Shown piece after piece: positions 1 through 8,852 of a stretch of DNA of 64,000 nt. Source of the stretch: Aureimonas glaciei (GTDB lineage: Bacteria > Pseudomonadota > Alphaproteobacteria > Rhizobiales > Rhizobiaceae); the NCBI RefSeq assembly GCF_014643375.1, contig NZ_BMJJ01000006.1, positions 124,001-188,000 on the forward strand, read 5' to 3'. Numbering within the stretch: the first letter of the stretch is position 1; the number at the start of each line of letters is the position of its first letter. Both the position numbers and the translations under genes were made by a program. Under the pieces are notes generated by a model. That model made no database searches and was not told where the DNA came from. It saw only the letters and a program-made list of their open reading frames with translations.

Positions 1-580
1 CCTCGGCGGCGGTCCGCGCCAGGATCGTCACGGCGTCGGCGATCCCGAGTGAGAAGCTGCGGCCGCCGCGGCCGCTGGTGGCGATGCCGCGGACGGGATC
101 GCTTGCGGCGATCTCGCAGCGCCCGAACAAAGACGGGCGCTCGCTCCGGCCGACGAGGCCGGCGGCGAGCCGCTGGCCAAGCCCCAGATGCAGCGCGATG
201 TCGCCGCCATTGTTGACATAGGCGCGGTCGAGCGGCGCGGCTTCGACCATGGCGGCGAGGATCGCGTCGGCCACGGCGCCGGCGACGGCGGCCATCGGCG
301 TGATGAAGTCTTCCACCGCATAGAGCGCGACGGCGTCGTGCATGCGCCGCCCGACGGGATCGGCGGGCGGGGCGCTTCCCGGACTGACCGGCGCCCGCAG
401 CAGTGGCAGCTCCTGGCACAGCGCGTCGAGCAGGCCGTCGAGCCTTTGCGCCGCCGCTCGATAGGCCGCGCCGACAGCCTCCGAAGCGCCAAAGGCCTCG
501 ACGATCAGGTCGATCGGCCCGTCCTGCAGGTGCAGACGGCGACCGTCGGCCAGAAGCGCCACCTGGGGTCCGCGCCGCAT
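1..580 (-). CDS. UPF0280 family protein, C-terminus cut by window edge
   Basis: About 193 residues are visible, from an ATG 14 bases after the stop of the upstream 6-hydroxynicotinate reductase-like gene; the frame stays open to base 1. The protein begins MRRGPQVALLADGRR and carries a 'YVNNGGDIALHL' stretch (about residue 118) and 'IATSGRGGRSFSLGIADAVTIL' near the visible end. Both look like the UPF0280/ApbE-related fold, where the second segment resembles the flavin-transfer part of ApbE. The molecular function of UPF0280 proteins is unsettled. The tight spacing implies co-transcription with the reductase-like gene, so it may flavinylate or otherwise mature a partner, which is inference. Confidence 0.8.
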   Translation of the reverse strand, partial: MRRGPQVALLADGRRLHLQDGPIDLIVEAFGASEAVGAAYRAAAQRLDGLLDALCQELPLLRAPVSPGSAPPADPVGRRMHDAVALYAVEDFITPMAAVAGAVADAILAAMVEAAPLDRAYVNNGGDIALHLGLGQRLAAGLVGRSERPSLFGRCEIAASDPVRGIATSGRGGRSFSLGIADAVTILARTAAE

Positions 581-594
581 GGCGGTCGGCGCCG

Positions 595-2103
595 TCAGCT
601 CAGGCGCCTGCCCGCGGGGCCGCGGGCGAAGGGCCAGGGGTTCTCCGCGTGCGGCGCGACCTGCCGGCGCCCGGTGTCTCCGAGCGAGGCGAGCGGGCGG
701 ACATGGTCCATATGGCCGCCGAGCGCTTCGTAGTCATCAAGGCGCAGGGTGAACTCGATCGGCGCGACAAGGGCCGGCGTCGGCACGTAGCCGAAGGCAT
801 TGGCGGGCAGGCGTGTGACATCGACCATGAAGGTGATGCCGCCGCCCGGCCAGAGATAGACCGGCGCGCCGCCCGAGGTGACCTTCGTCAGCGCCTCTTT
901 GACCGAGCGGGTGAGGCGGACCGGGTTGTCGGTCACCCCCGCCCGGAGCGAGCCGCCGGCGCCGCCGACGAAAAGCACGGTGCACATTGCCGGCTCGCAG
1001 TTCTCGGCGATCTTGTCGACCGCCCCGACGAGATCGGCGGGCATTTCCTTCGCCACCGGCACGAGGCTCTCGTCGAGCTCGTAATAGCCGGAATGCTCGC
1101 CCGTGGTCGATACCATCAGCAGCCGCAGGCCTGGAAAGGCCGTCTTCGGATCGAAGGGACCGAGGATGTCGAGGGGATCGGAGATATTCGTGCCGCCCCA
1201 GCCGGTGCCGGGCTCGGCCACCTGGAAATAGCGGCCGGGAGTCGAGCGGCGTCCCTTCAGCCTTATGCCGGTCGGCGGGATGTCGAGGAGCTTGCCGGCC
1301 TGGTGCTCGGAGAGGACGCCGGTGATGTGGTCGTCGACGACCACCACCTCGTCGACCTTGCCCAGCCATTGCCGGGCGAAAATGCCGATCGTCGCCGAGC
1401 CGCAGCCGACGCGCATCCGCTGCTCCGTCGTGCCGTTGACGATCGGCGGCTGGCCGGCCTGGACCACCAGCGTCGCGCCGCCGTCGACCTGCATTTCGAC
1501 GGCTGCGCCGTTGCAGAGGTCGAGCAGCGCCTGGCAGGCGACGCGGCCTTCCTTCTTGGAGCCGCCGGTGAGGTGGTGCACGCCGCCGAGCGAGAGCATC
1601 TGCGAGCCGTACTCGCCCGTGGTGACGTGGCCGACGACCTCGCCCTCGACGCGGACAGCATTCGTCTCCGGGCCGACGAAGCGGTCTGTATCGATCTTCA
1701 CCTTGACGCCGCAATAGCTGAAGATGCCTTCGGTGACGACGGTGACCATGTCGACGCCGTCGACCTCGGACGAGACGATGAAGGGTGCCGGCTTGTAGTC
1801 GGGATAGGTCGTGCCGGCGCCGATGGCGGTGACGAAGCGCTGCGGCGGCAGGATCGTGCCGTCCCAGTCGGCGGGCTGGCTGAAGGGCACGAGTTCGCCG
1901 TCCCTCGAGACGGTGCGCTCGAGCAGAATGTGCGGATCGACTCGGATCAATTCGCCCGCCAAATTGGCGTAGCGGTCACAGGCGCCGGTCATGCCCAGCT
2001 TGATGATGCACATCACCGGGCAGGCGTCGCAGCGGACTTTTGCCTCGCCGAGCTGGGTGCCGGATTGCTCTTCCAGGGACATCGATCGCACCCGCCGCCG
2101 CAT
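595..2103 (-). CDS. 6-hydroxynicotinate reductase-like iron-sulfur protein
   Basis: This 502-residue protein has a cysteine cluster near its N-terminus (CDACPVMC about residues 25-32, then GACDRY), typical of an Fe-S binding segment, and a long body with 'YCGVKVKIDTDRFVGPE' and 'TTGEYGSQMLSLGG'. It resembles proteins annotated as 6-hydroxynicotinate reductase, known from nicotinate fermentation, which saturates a hydroxypyridine ring. No nicotinate hydroxylase or downstream hydrolases are visible in the window, so the substrate here may be another N-heterocycle. Start: ATG at 2103 has GGAAG almost touching it; the ATG at 2082 (MSLEEQ) is an alternative. It is followed 14 bases later by the UPF0280 gene. 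Confidence 0.7.
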   Translation of the reverse strand: MRRRVRSMSLEEQSGTQLGEAKVRCDACPVMCIIKLGMTGACDRYANLAGELIRVDPHILLERTVSRDGELVPFSQPADWDGTILPPQRFVTAIGAGTTYPDYKPAPFIVSSEVDGVDMVTVVTEGIFSYCGVKVKIDTDRFVGPETNAVRVEGEVVGHVTTGEYGSQMLSLGGVHHLTGGSKKEGRVACQALLDLCNGAAVEMQVDGGATLVVQAGQPPIVNGTTEQRMRVGCGSATIGIFARQWLGKVDEVVVVDDHITGVLSEHQAGKLLDIPPTGIRLKGRRSTPGRYFQVAEPGTGWGGTNISDPLDILGPFDPKTAFPGLRLLMVSTTGEHSGYYELDESLVPVAKEMPADLVGAVDKIAENCEPAMCTVLFVGGAGGSLRAGVTDNPVRLTRSVKEALTKVTSGGAPVYLWPGGGITFMVDVTRLPANAFGYVPTPALVAPIEFTLRLDDYEALGGHMDHVRPLASLGDTGRRQVAPHAENPWPFARGPAGRRLS

Positions 2104-2115
2104 CTTCCATGACGT

Positions 2116-2129
2116 TTGTATGCTAACAA
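2116..2129. promoter_or_regulatory. TTGT-N6-ACAA dyad upstream of the reductase gene
   Basis: On the + strand TTGT (2116-2119) and ACAA (2126-2129) flank six bases, and the inner bases are also nearly symmetric (TTGTATGCTAACAA). It lies 13 bases upstream of the reductase-like start codon. This spacing and sequence fit a GntR/FadR-type operator, but no regulator gene is adjacent on the visible side. Function is inferred from symmetry and position only. Confidence 0.4.
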
Positions 2130-2223
2130 TACGCCGGACCCGGGCGCTGTCAACTCGGCATGGCCGTCCAGCCTTTGAGCGGTCCCGGACACCGGCAGGC
2201 AGCGCGCGGCCGGGCGGAACCCT

Positions 2224-3591
2224 TCAGGGCGTCCTGATCCGGACGAAATAGTCGTCATGGCCGACCTGGCCGCCCTTCAGTGCGATCTCGATGCCGTCGA
2301 AGGCGGCGTCGTCGCTGTACGCGGTGGTCAGCGGCGAGCCGGGGGTCTGCGGGAACGGCTGGCGCACCGTCAGGGCGAAGATGCCGAGCTCGCGCAGCGC
2401 ATGGCTGGACGTATCGCCGCCGGCGATCACCACCCGCTTCAGCCCGGCCGAGCGAACCATCCGCGCCTGCAGGCGGCCGAGGCCGCGGCCGATCGCATGG
2501 CGGGCGCCGTCGATGCCGTCGAGCGCGGAACCCAGATCGCTCTCCGGCCCCATCGCGGTGTGGATGATGACGCTGCGGCCCGCCGCGAGTTCCCGCTCGG
2601 CCGCCACCGTGACGGTATCGACGGCAGCGCTGTCTCCGGTCAAAAACGCCCGCGGGTCGAGCGGGAGGACGCAGAAACCTTCAGCCTCCGCGTGACGGAT
2701 CTGCCGCTCGGTGGTCGGCGAGCAGCTGCCGGAGACGACGACGAGGCGGTCGACGGCGCCGAGCGGCGCGAAGTCGGCCGTGCCGGCAATTCGCCCGGCG
2801 GCGGCCCATTCGGCGGCGAGGGCGTATTCGACGCCGGACGAGCCGACGACGAAACGGCTGCCGCGCTCGCCGAGGCGGCGCAGCTGGCGTCCGGCCGCCG
2901 CTTGCGTGGCGGCGTCGAGGACGTCGAGGAAGATCGCGTCCGGCAAGTCCGCCAGCAGCGCGTCGACGGCGGCATCGCCCTGGCCGATCGCGAGAGCGGC
3001 GCAGTCGACCAGGCCGATTTCCAGCGACGTCTGCAAAGCGAGGTGGCGGCGGAGATCGGCCTCGGCCATCGGCGTCACCGGGTGATGCGCCATCACCGGA
3101 TGGCGGTCGATGCGAAAGACCTCGCCGCGATAGGCGGCAAACAGCGTGCCGAAGGCGGTGTAACGTTTCAGCTGCGGGCCGCCGACGAGGATCGGCACCG
3201 GGGCATGGTCGAAGATCGCCCGGCCGATCTCCATCGCCCGGCCGATGCTGCCGATGCCGGGGCTGGAATCGAAGGTCGAACAGACCTTGTAGTGGCAGAA
3301 CTCGGCGTCCTCGCTCTTCAGCCAGCCCAGCACCGGGGTGAGGTGCGCGTCCATCCAGGCCGGTGTCTCGCTGCGGCTGGTGCCGGCGATGCCGAGCGCG
3401 CGCACGCCGGGAAAGCGGGCCCGCTGAGCGGCCGTCGGGATGTCGGCGAAGAGCACGGTCGGCACGCCCTTCAGCGATAGCGCCTCCATCACGTCAGTCG
3501 AGCCGGTGAGATCGTCGCCGTAGTAGCTGAGCAGCAGCCGTTCCCGGTCGTCGTCGGTGGCGGACGCGGCGGCCCCGGTTTCAACGGCCAT
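2224..3591 (-). CDS. oiaK: 3-oxo-isoapionate kinase (four-carbon acid sugar kinase family)
   Basis: A 455-residue two-domain kinase. The N-terminal sugar-binding domain opens with 'YYGDDLTGSTDVMEAL' (about residues 22-37); the C-terminal nucleotide-binding domain carries 'VIAGGDTSSHALRELG' (about residues 400-415). This is the OtnK/DtnK/OiaK family. Being embedded among apionate enzymes and next to a RuBisCO-like gene points to OiaK, which phosphorylates 3-oxo-isoapionate at C4. The frame stays open upstream, but MAVETG at 3591 is the right start: its ATG shares one base with the stop of the RuBisCO-like gene (TGATG), indicating translational coupling. Confidence 0.85.
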   Translation of the reverse strand: MAVETGAAASATDDDRERLLLSYYGDDLTGSTDVMEALSLKGVPTVLFADIPTAAQRARFPGVRALGIAGTSRSETPAWMDAHLTPVLGWLKSEDAEFCHYKVCSTFDSSPGIGSIGRAMEIGRAIFDHAPVPILVGGPQLKRYTAFGTLFAAYRGEVFRIDRHPVMAHHPVTPMAEADLRRHLALQTSLEIGLVDCAALAIGQGDAAVDALLADLPDAIFLDVLDAATQAAAGRQLRRLGERGSRFVVGSSGVEYALAAEWAAAGRIAGTADFAPLGAVDRLVVVSGSCSPTTERQIRHAEAEGFCVLPLDPRAFLTGDSAAVDTVTVAAERELAAGRSVIIHTAMGPESDLGSALDGIDGARHAIGRGLGRLQARMVRSAGLKRVVIAGGDTSSHALRELGIFALTVRQPFPQTPGSPLTTAYSDDAAFDGIEIALKGGQVGHDDYFVRIRTP

Positions 3592-4868
3592 CACGCGCTC
3601 TCCCCGGCGCCGCCGAACTTTTCGATCGACCGGGCAAGCTCCGGATGGTCTTTGGCATAGACGGCGAGGTCGATGCCGGCCACCGCCGCCTCCCAGGCCT
3701 GGCGGACGGCGCGCACCCCCGCCGCCGGCCCGTCGGGATGGCTGACGACGCCGCCGCCGCAGAGATACAGGAGGTCCAGGGATCCGCCGGTGGCCGCAAA
3801 AGTGTCCGGCGCCTGGCCGCCCCACTGGCCCGAGCAGACCACGGGCAGCGGCCGGTCGGCGGGCGAGAACAAGGGCCGCTGCAGCGCCTGGAAGGAGCGC
3901 ACGAAGGATTCGTCCGGCTCCCAGTATTTTGCGCGAATGCCGTTGATCTGGAACTGGTCGACGCCGAGGAGGCGCCACAGTGTCTCGTAGACGGAAAAAT
4001 CCATGCCGAGCGCCGCGTGCCGGGTGAGGATGTCCCAGCCGTTGCGGTGGGCGTGCAGCGCGAGGCGCGAGCGCTTGCGCAGGAAGGACATGCCGCCGAA
4101 GCCGACGGAGTTGATGTTGACGACCGCGGCAGTGCCGCCGGCGTCCGCGACGATGTCGTGGTTGCGCAGCATCACCTCGGGGTCGGCGGCGGAGATGCCG
4201 AAGGCGTACATCACCTTCCGCCCCGTCCGCTGCTCGGCGTCGAGGACGATCGGCATGATCGCGGCGACGCGGTCGGCAAGGCTGGAATAGGCCGGGCTCA
4301 TCAGCTTCTCGTCGTCCTTGATGAAATCGACGCCGGCCTCGACGAGGCCGCGCACAATTTCGGCGGTCTCGTGCGGCCGAAGCCCCAGCGCCGGCTTGAC
4401 GATCGAGCCGATGATCGGACGGCCGTACACGCCGGTGAGGCGCCGGCTGCCCGCGATGCCGAACTGCGGGCCGGGATGGGCGTCCTTGAAGGCGTCGGGC
4501 AGCTTCAGCCCGGTGACCCGCACGCCGCTGAACTCGCGGATGGAATAGACGCCGGAGATGGCGATGGTCATCAGCGCCGCCAGATCAGTACCGATGGCCT
4601 CCAGCGGAAAGGCGATGTCTGCCTCTGCGCGGTTGAACAGCGCCGCATGGGCGAGGCCGGGATGGTCGCGGCCGAAGCCGGGCTCGGCGACCGGGGAGAG
4701 TTGCCGGACATCCAGGACGCGCGCCGCCACCCGCGCCTTCAGCTCGGGCGTCTCGCCCGGCAGGTCGACGAAGGTCCCGGTCGACTGGTCGCTGGCGATC
4801 TTGGCGGCAAGGCGTTTGGGATCACCCGGTGTCTCGATGCGATAGGTAACGACGATGGTGTCTGACAT
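3591..4868 (-). CDS. oiaX: RuBisCO-like protein, probable 3-oxo-isoapionate-4-phosphate decarboxylase
   Basis: A 425-residue RuBisCO large-subunit homologue (form IV). The catalytic-lysine segment is 'IVKPALGLRPHE' (K158), and the carbamylation/metal site is intact as 'DFIKDDEKL' (K184, D186, E187). The loop-6 region reads 'CSGQWGG' instead of a GKLEG-type loop, so it should not fix CO2. The phosphate-binding glycines 'CGGGVVSHPDGPAAG' are present near residue 370. In D-apiose pathways such proteins act on 3-oxo-isoapionate 4-phosphate, either decarboxylating it (OiaX, giving L-erythrulose 1-phosphate) or splitting it to 3-phosphoglycerate and glycolate (OiaT). The erythrulose-phosphate isomerase in this locus favours OiaX. 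Start MSDTIVV at 4868 is chosen over a longer frame that runs into the promoter. Confidence 0.78.
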   Translation of the reverse strand: MSDTIVVTYRIETPGDPKRLAAKIASDQSTGTFVDLPGETPELKARVAARVLDVRQLSPVAEPGFGRDHPGLAHAALFNRAEADIAFPLEAIGTDLAALMTIAISGVYSIREFSGVRVTGLKLPDAFKDAHPGPQFGIAGSRRLTGVYGRPIIGSIVKPALGLRPHETAEIVRGLVEAGVDFIKDDEKLMSPAYSSLADRVAAIMPIVLDAEQRTGRKVMYAFGISAADPEVMLRNHDIVADAGGTAAVVNINSVGFGGMSFLRKRSRLALHAHRNGWDILTRHAALGMDFSVYETLWRLLGVDQFQINGIRAKYWEPDESFVRSFQALQRPLFSPADRPLPVVCSGQWGGQAPDTFAATGGSLDLLYLCGGGVVSHPDGPAAGVRAVRQAWEAAVAGIDLAVYAKDHPELARSIEKFGGAGESA

Positions 4869-5065
4869 CAGGACGATCTCGGCTGGTTGCGGCGGTCGCG
4901 GTGCAAAGACCGCAACGGTGAAGGGCTTCGCCAGCCCCGCCACCGGAAGGGCGGGAGCCCGATCATCCTCCGATCGAAAGCGTCGGGCTGGTATGATGAC
5001 GAGAGCAGGCCGGTGACAGCCGTGTCCACTGTCCCTATTTTCCGCCCGGGCATAGCGAGAACCAG
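4869..5065. promoter_or_regulatory. Divergent control region of the apiose catabolic operon and its GntR gene
   Basis: This 197-bp stretch separates the RuBisCO-like/kinase operon (minus strand) from the GntR gene (plus strand). It contains CTGGTATGATGA at 4988-4999, which matches 11 of 12 bases of CTGGTATAATGA at 14205-14216 upstream of the apiose ABC importer. Resemblance to GGTATA-type sites of NanR-like GntR regulators makes it a candidate operator for the adjacent regulator. No strong sigma-70 promoter is evident by eye. Confidence 0.5.
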
Positions 5066-5782
5066 ATGATGTCGACACCCTCCGAACCGATCGTTAGGCG
5101 AAAACTCTCGAGCGAGGTCTACGACCGGCTGAAGTCGATGATTACGCTGGGGGATCTGAGGCCGGGCGACCAGATGCCGTCGGAGCGCGAACTGATGGAG
5201 CGGTTCGGCGTCGGGCGGCCGGCGATTCGCGAGGCGATGCAGGCGCTGAGCAATATCGGGCTTCTCACCATCTCGCATGGCGAGCGCGCCAAGGTGATGA
5301 TGCTGACGCCGAAATCGCTGTTCGGCCAAGTCGATGCCGCCGCGCAGATCATGCTCTCGACCTCGCCGGATTCGCTGAGCCATTTGAAGGAAGCGCGCCT
5401 CTTCTTCGAGCGCGGGCTGGTGCAGCAGGCGGCCGAGCGGGCCGAGGCGGCAGACGTCGCGGCGCTGCGCGCGCTCATCGACGTCCAGCGCGCGGCGCTC
5501 GGCGACGCCGACGCCTTCATCGCGGCCGACATGCGCTTTCACACGCGTATTGCTGCCATCCCCCGCAACCCGATCTTCGAAGCGGTGGCCGAGGCCATGC
5601 TGGGCTGGCTGAAGACCTACCACACGGAAATGCTGATCTGGACGGGCAAGGAAAACCTGACGCTCGCCGAGCATGTCGAGATTGTGGACGCCATTGCGGC
5701 GGGCGATGCGGTCGCGGCCGAGGCCGCCATGGTGCGCCATCTCCAGCGGTCGAGCGCGCTCTACGTCCACCAGTCGGCCTGA
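5066..5782 (+). CDS. GntR/FCD-family transcriptional regulator of the apiose locus
   Basis: A 238-residue regulator with an N-terminal winged helix-turn-helix (residues about 13-78, 'LRPGDQMPSERELMERFGVGRPAIREAMQALSNIGLL' region) and a C-terminal all-helical FCD effector domain with its usual metal-binding histidine pattern (FHTRIA, EHVEIVDAI, MVRHL). The helix-turn-helix resembles NanR-like members. It is transcribed away from the RuBisCO-like/kinase operon and converges on the lactonase gene. It likely represses the apiose genes and releases on binding a pathway acid; the effector is not known from sequence. A second ATG directly follows the first. Confidence 0.88.
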   Translation: MMSTPSEPIVRRKLSSEVYDRLKSMITLGDLRPGDQMPSERELMERFGVGRPAIREAMQALSNIGLLTISHGERAKVMMLTPKSLFGQVDAAAQIMLSTSPDSLSHLKEARLFFERGLVQQAAERAEAADVAALRALIDVQRAALGDADAFIAADMRFHTRIAAIPRNPIFEAVAEAMLGWLKTYHTEMLIWTGKENLTLAEHVEIVDAIAAGDAVAAEAAMVRHLQRSSALYVHQSA

Positions 5783-5838
5783 GGGCCACCGGCACGGCAA
5801 GGGCGGGATTGGGCCAGTGGACAGGCGGCCTACCGTGT

Positions 5839-7782
5839 TCATGCCAGGCCCGTCAGCCGCGCCACGCCGTAGGCGGGCAGCGTCAGCGGCGAGGCGCGGT
5901 CGGCCTCATCCAGCAGACGCCCGGCTGCCGCCGCGTCGAGATCACTGAGACCCAGAACGAAGCCGCGCCAGCCCCCCTCGGGCAGAGCGACGACGGTTTC
6001 CTCCGGCCCGAGATTGGCGATCCAAAGCACCGTTTCGCCATGCCATGTCACCGCGGCAAAGCCGTCGACGCGCGAAGCGTCGGACGAGGCGAACGCGATC
6101 CGCCGGCAGCCGGCGAGTTGCGCCATGCCCCGCAGCACGTGGAAAGCGGGCACGACGCCCGCCTCGGGTTTCTCGGTATCCAGCCACTGGCCGCGCGGAC
6201 CGGCCAGCGCGCCCGCCGTCCAGGTCTCGATGCCGGCGCCGGCCAGCCGCGCGGCATAGCCGACGAGCCAGGCCGCGCCGAACAGGCCACGCTGGCGCGA
6301 ATCGTCGCCGGCCATGGCGATGCGTCGCCCGTCCGGGTTCGGCATGGTGCGCGAGCCGTAGGGGTTCTGGCGCATGCCGATGGTCGTCGGGCCGAGATGG
6401 TAGGGGGCCTTGCCGATGATCGCCCGGGTCGAGCGGGTGATGAAGGGGATCGCCTCCAGCGTCTCCATGACGCTGCGGTCGTCGGCAGCATGGACGATCG
6501 GGCACGTCGCATGGGTGACGTAGTCGAGCAGCGCCACGGGCGGGCGCTTGCGGTTCAGTTCGGTAAAAAAACTGAACATGCCGCCGCCGAGACGGACGCC
6601 GGGAAAGGCGTTTCGCGCCTCGGCATAGATCTCCGCAAGCGGCGGACAGGCCGGCCAGGGGCTGCCGGGCGGCGTCGACTGGCGATCGACGGCGGGGCCG
6701 ACGGTGACGGCGTCCAGCCGGAGCCCGGCGCGCTCGACGGCGGCGGCGGCGGCTGAAACTTCCGCCCTGACGCCGTCGCGGGCGGGCAGGATGCATTCCA
6801 GCACGGCTCTTGCCGAAGGTTGGAGCGCGGCGATCGCGGCGAAGCGCTGGAGATCGTCCACCCCATCGCCCGCCAGCGGATCGTAGGAAAACAGCAGCGA
6901 CTGAGGCGCAAGATCGTGAAGTGTCGCGGGATAAGCGAGGATCGCGCGGGCGTCCTCGGCGGCGATCACGACGCCGATCGCCGGCATGGCCTCGCCGAGG
7001 TTTTCGCCGAGCGTCAGTTGCACCCGGACGGGCGAGGCACTCGCCGGCGCGATGGCCCGCGTCTCCAGACCCGCGACGTCGCCCGCCAGACTGAGCGTCA
7101 CGCTCTGCGTGAACGGCTGGCCCGCCGGCAGGACATAGGGCCAGGGCAGGGCCAGCGGCCGCACATAGGTCTTGAACGAGGCGTCGGACCAGGCGCGCTG
7201 GTCCTCCATCTCGAAGGCGTCGCCCTCCAGGTGGCAGGTGGCGAAGACGCCGGGCGCGATTTCGTGGCGGAGGGCGCGGATGTCCTTGAACGGCTGCCAG
7301 GGCGCGATGAGGTCCGGAAAGCAGGCCTGCTCTACCGTGCCGTCGGTGTGGGTCACCTCGACGGGCTGTCCGGCAACGCCGTCGATCGGATGCAGCACGC
7401 AGAAGCCGCAGCGGTTGGTCTCGAAATCGCCCCGGGGCTCGGCGGTGACGGTGAAGGTCAGCCGGCCACTGGCATCGCCGGTGATCTCGGCCTCGGCATG
7501 CAACTCCGACCCGTCTGTGGCGCGGCAGACGCTCCGCGTCCGCACCGTGAAATCGAATTCCGTCTCCTCCAGCGAGACGATCTCCACCGCCGGGGCATAG
7601 GTGCCCCAGTCGCGGTCGCGCACGACATAGGCCACGGTGCGCAGCACTTCGTGCCCGGCAAAGCGGACAGCGCGCAGATTGCCGCCGATGAGCTCGGCCT
7701 CCAGGGTGCCCGCCCGCAAACGGTAGATCTCGGGCAGGGGCTCCGCCGTGCCGAAGAGCTTTTGGCGATCGGCTGCGTCCAT
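5839..7782 (-). CDS. apnL: D-apionate lactonase (D-apionolactone hydrolysis)
   Basis: A protein of 647 residues resembling ApnL, with the typical N-terminal block 'LRAGTLEAELIGGNLRAVRFAGHEVLRTVAYVVRD' followed by 'WGTYAP'. It converts D-apionolactone, made by D-apiose dehydrogenase, to D-apionate. A GTG at 7803 overlaps the dehydrogenase stop by four bases, but the in-frame ATG at 7782 has AGGGAGAG seven bases upstream, so I choose 7782. It is the last gene of the dehydrogenase/lactonase pair and converges on the GntR gene. No signal peptide is visible, so it is cytoplasmic. Confidence 0.85.
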   Translation of the reverse strand: MDAADRQKLFGTAEPLPEIYRLRAGTLEAELIGGNLRAVRFAGHEVLRTVAYVVRDRDWGTYAPAVEIVSLEETEFDFTVRTRSVCRATDGSELHAEAEITGDASGRLTFTVTAEPRGDFETNRCGFCVLHPIDGVAGQPVEVTHTDGTVEQACFPDLIAPWQPFKDIRALRHEIAPGVFATCHLEGDAFEMEDQRAWSDASFKTYVRPLALPWPYVLPAGQPFTQSVTLSLAGDVAGLETRAIAPASASPVRVQLTLGENLGEAMPAIGVVIAAEDARAILAYPATLHDLAPQSLLFSYDPLAGDGVDDLQRFAAIAALQPSARAVLECILPARDGVRAEVSAAAAAVERAGLRLDAVTVGPAVDRQSTPPGSPWPACPPLAEIYAEARNAFPGVRLGGGMFSFFTELNRKRPPVALLDYVTHATCPIVHAADDRSVMETLEAIPFITRSTRAIIGKAPYHLGPTTIGMRQNPYGSRTMPNPDGRRIAMAGDDSRQRGLFGAAWLVGYAARLAGAGIETWTAGALAGPRGQWLDTEKPEAGVVPAFHVLRGMAQLAGCRRIAFASSDASRVDGFAAVTWHGETVLWIANLGPEETVVALPEGGWRGFVLGLSDLDAAAAGRLLDEADRASPLTLPAYGVARLTGLA

Positions 7783-7799
7783 GCCGGCACTCTCCCTGT

Positions 7800-8831
7800 T
7801 CACAGCGACCGCGGGTCGACCGTCGCCCCGCCGTCGCCGGCGCTGCGATAGGCCGCTTCGACCAGCGCCAGCGTCGAGAGGTTGTCGCGCCCCGACGTCG
7901 CGGGCTCGCGGTTCTCGCGCAGGCAGTCGATCCAGTGCTGCTGGATGGTGAGCACGCTCTCCTGGATATTGTGCCAGGGACGGCTCGCCCAGGGCAGCAG
8001 CACCGGCGACACGTCGGCGTGCCGGGAGCCGGCGGCGCCGGTCACCGTCAGACGGTAGTCGGCGCCGAGCCGAAGCGAACCGTCGGCTCCGTCGATGTCG
8101 ACCAGCGTTTGCGGAAACAGCTCGGCCTCGGCGCGGGTGGCATAGGAACAGTCGACGACGCTCGTCATGCCCGAGGCGTGGCCGAGCATCATGGTCGCGA
8201 CGTCCTCGCCGCGAATGCGAGGATTGACCCGCTGGGTGCGCGCGGTGATCGCCGTCGCTTCGCCGAACAGGAAGCGGGCGGTGTCGAGGGCGTGGATGCC
8301 AAGATCCTCGATGATGAAGCGCTCGCCCTCGGCGAGATAGGGCTGGCCGGCATAGACGTCATAGGCCGAGCGGAACGACACCCGGCCGAAGAAGGGCGTG
8401 CCGATCTCACCCGTGTCGAGCACGGCGCGCACCGCCTGGATCGGCGTCTGCCAGCGGAAATTCTCGTGCACCATCAGCGGCACGCCGGCTTTCTCGGCGG
8501 CTTCAACCATGGCCCGGGCGTCGGCCATATCCGACGCGAAAGGCTTTTGGCAGATCACCGGAATGCCGCGGGCGAGGGCGAGTTCGACCAGCGGCCGGTG
8601 GCTTTTCACCGTCGTCGCGATGTCGACGAAGTCCGGCTTCACCTCATCCAGCATTTCCGCCGCATCGTCGTAGCGTGCGGCGATGCCGAATTCGTTGCCG
8701 ACTGCGGCGAGCCGCGCGGGATCCAGATCGCAGATCGCGACGATCCCGCCTCCCGCCGCATCGCGCCAGGCATGCATCTGGTTGACCGCAAAGAACCCGC
8801 AGCCGATCACCGCGCCCCGGAACTCGCCCAT
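7800..8831 (-). CDS. apsD: D-apiose dehydrogenase (Gfo/Idh/MocA family)
   Basis: A 343-residue NAD(P)-dependent oxidoreductase with an N-terminal Rossmann fold ('GAVIGCGFFAVNQMHAW', residues about 5-21) and the Gfo/Idh/MocA substrate-lysine motif as QKP ('VICQKPFASD', residues about 93-102) instead of EKP. The C-terminal sheet domain has 'EDLGIHALDTARFLFG'. Context (lactonase, apionate oxidoisomerase, RuBisCO-like protein) identifies it as ApsD, which oxidises D-apiose to D-apionolactone. GGGGGAG lies six bases before the ATG. It is 21 bases downstream of apnO and overlaps the possible GTG start of apnL. Confidence 0.87.
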   Translation of the reverse strand: MGEFRGAVIGCGFFAVNQMHAWRDAAGGGIVAICDLDPARLAAVGNEFGIAARYDDAAEMLDEVKPDFVDIATTVKSHRPLVELALARGIPVICQKPFASDMADARAMVEAAEKAGVPLMVHENFRWQTPIQAVRAVLDTGEIGTPFFGRVSFRSAYDVYAGQPYLAEGERFIIEDLGIHALDTARFLFGEATAITARTQRVNPRIRGEDVATMMLGHASGMTSVVDCSYATRAEAELFPQTLVDIDGADGSLRLGADYRLTVTGAAGSRHADVSPVLLPWASRPWHNIQESVLTIQQHWIDCLRENREPATSGRDNLSTLALVEAAYRSAGDGGATVDPRSL

Positions 8832-8852
8832 GTCAGGCTCCCCCGCTGTCGC

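Noticed and set aside
403-2112. Long open frame on the + strand across the reductase-like gene
   Set aside because: Antisense shadow caused by high GC; its translation has no family features, whereas the minus strand gives a coherent Fe-S protein.
3592-3978. N-terminal extension of the kinase frame
   Set aside because: Proline/arginine-rich shadow of the RuBisCO-like gene; the kinase ATG at 3591 overlaps that gene's stop in a coupled arrangement.
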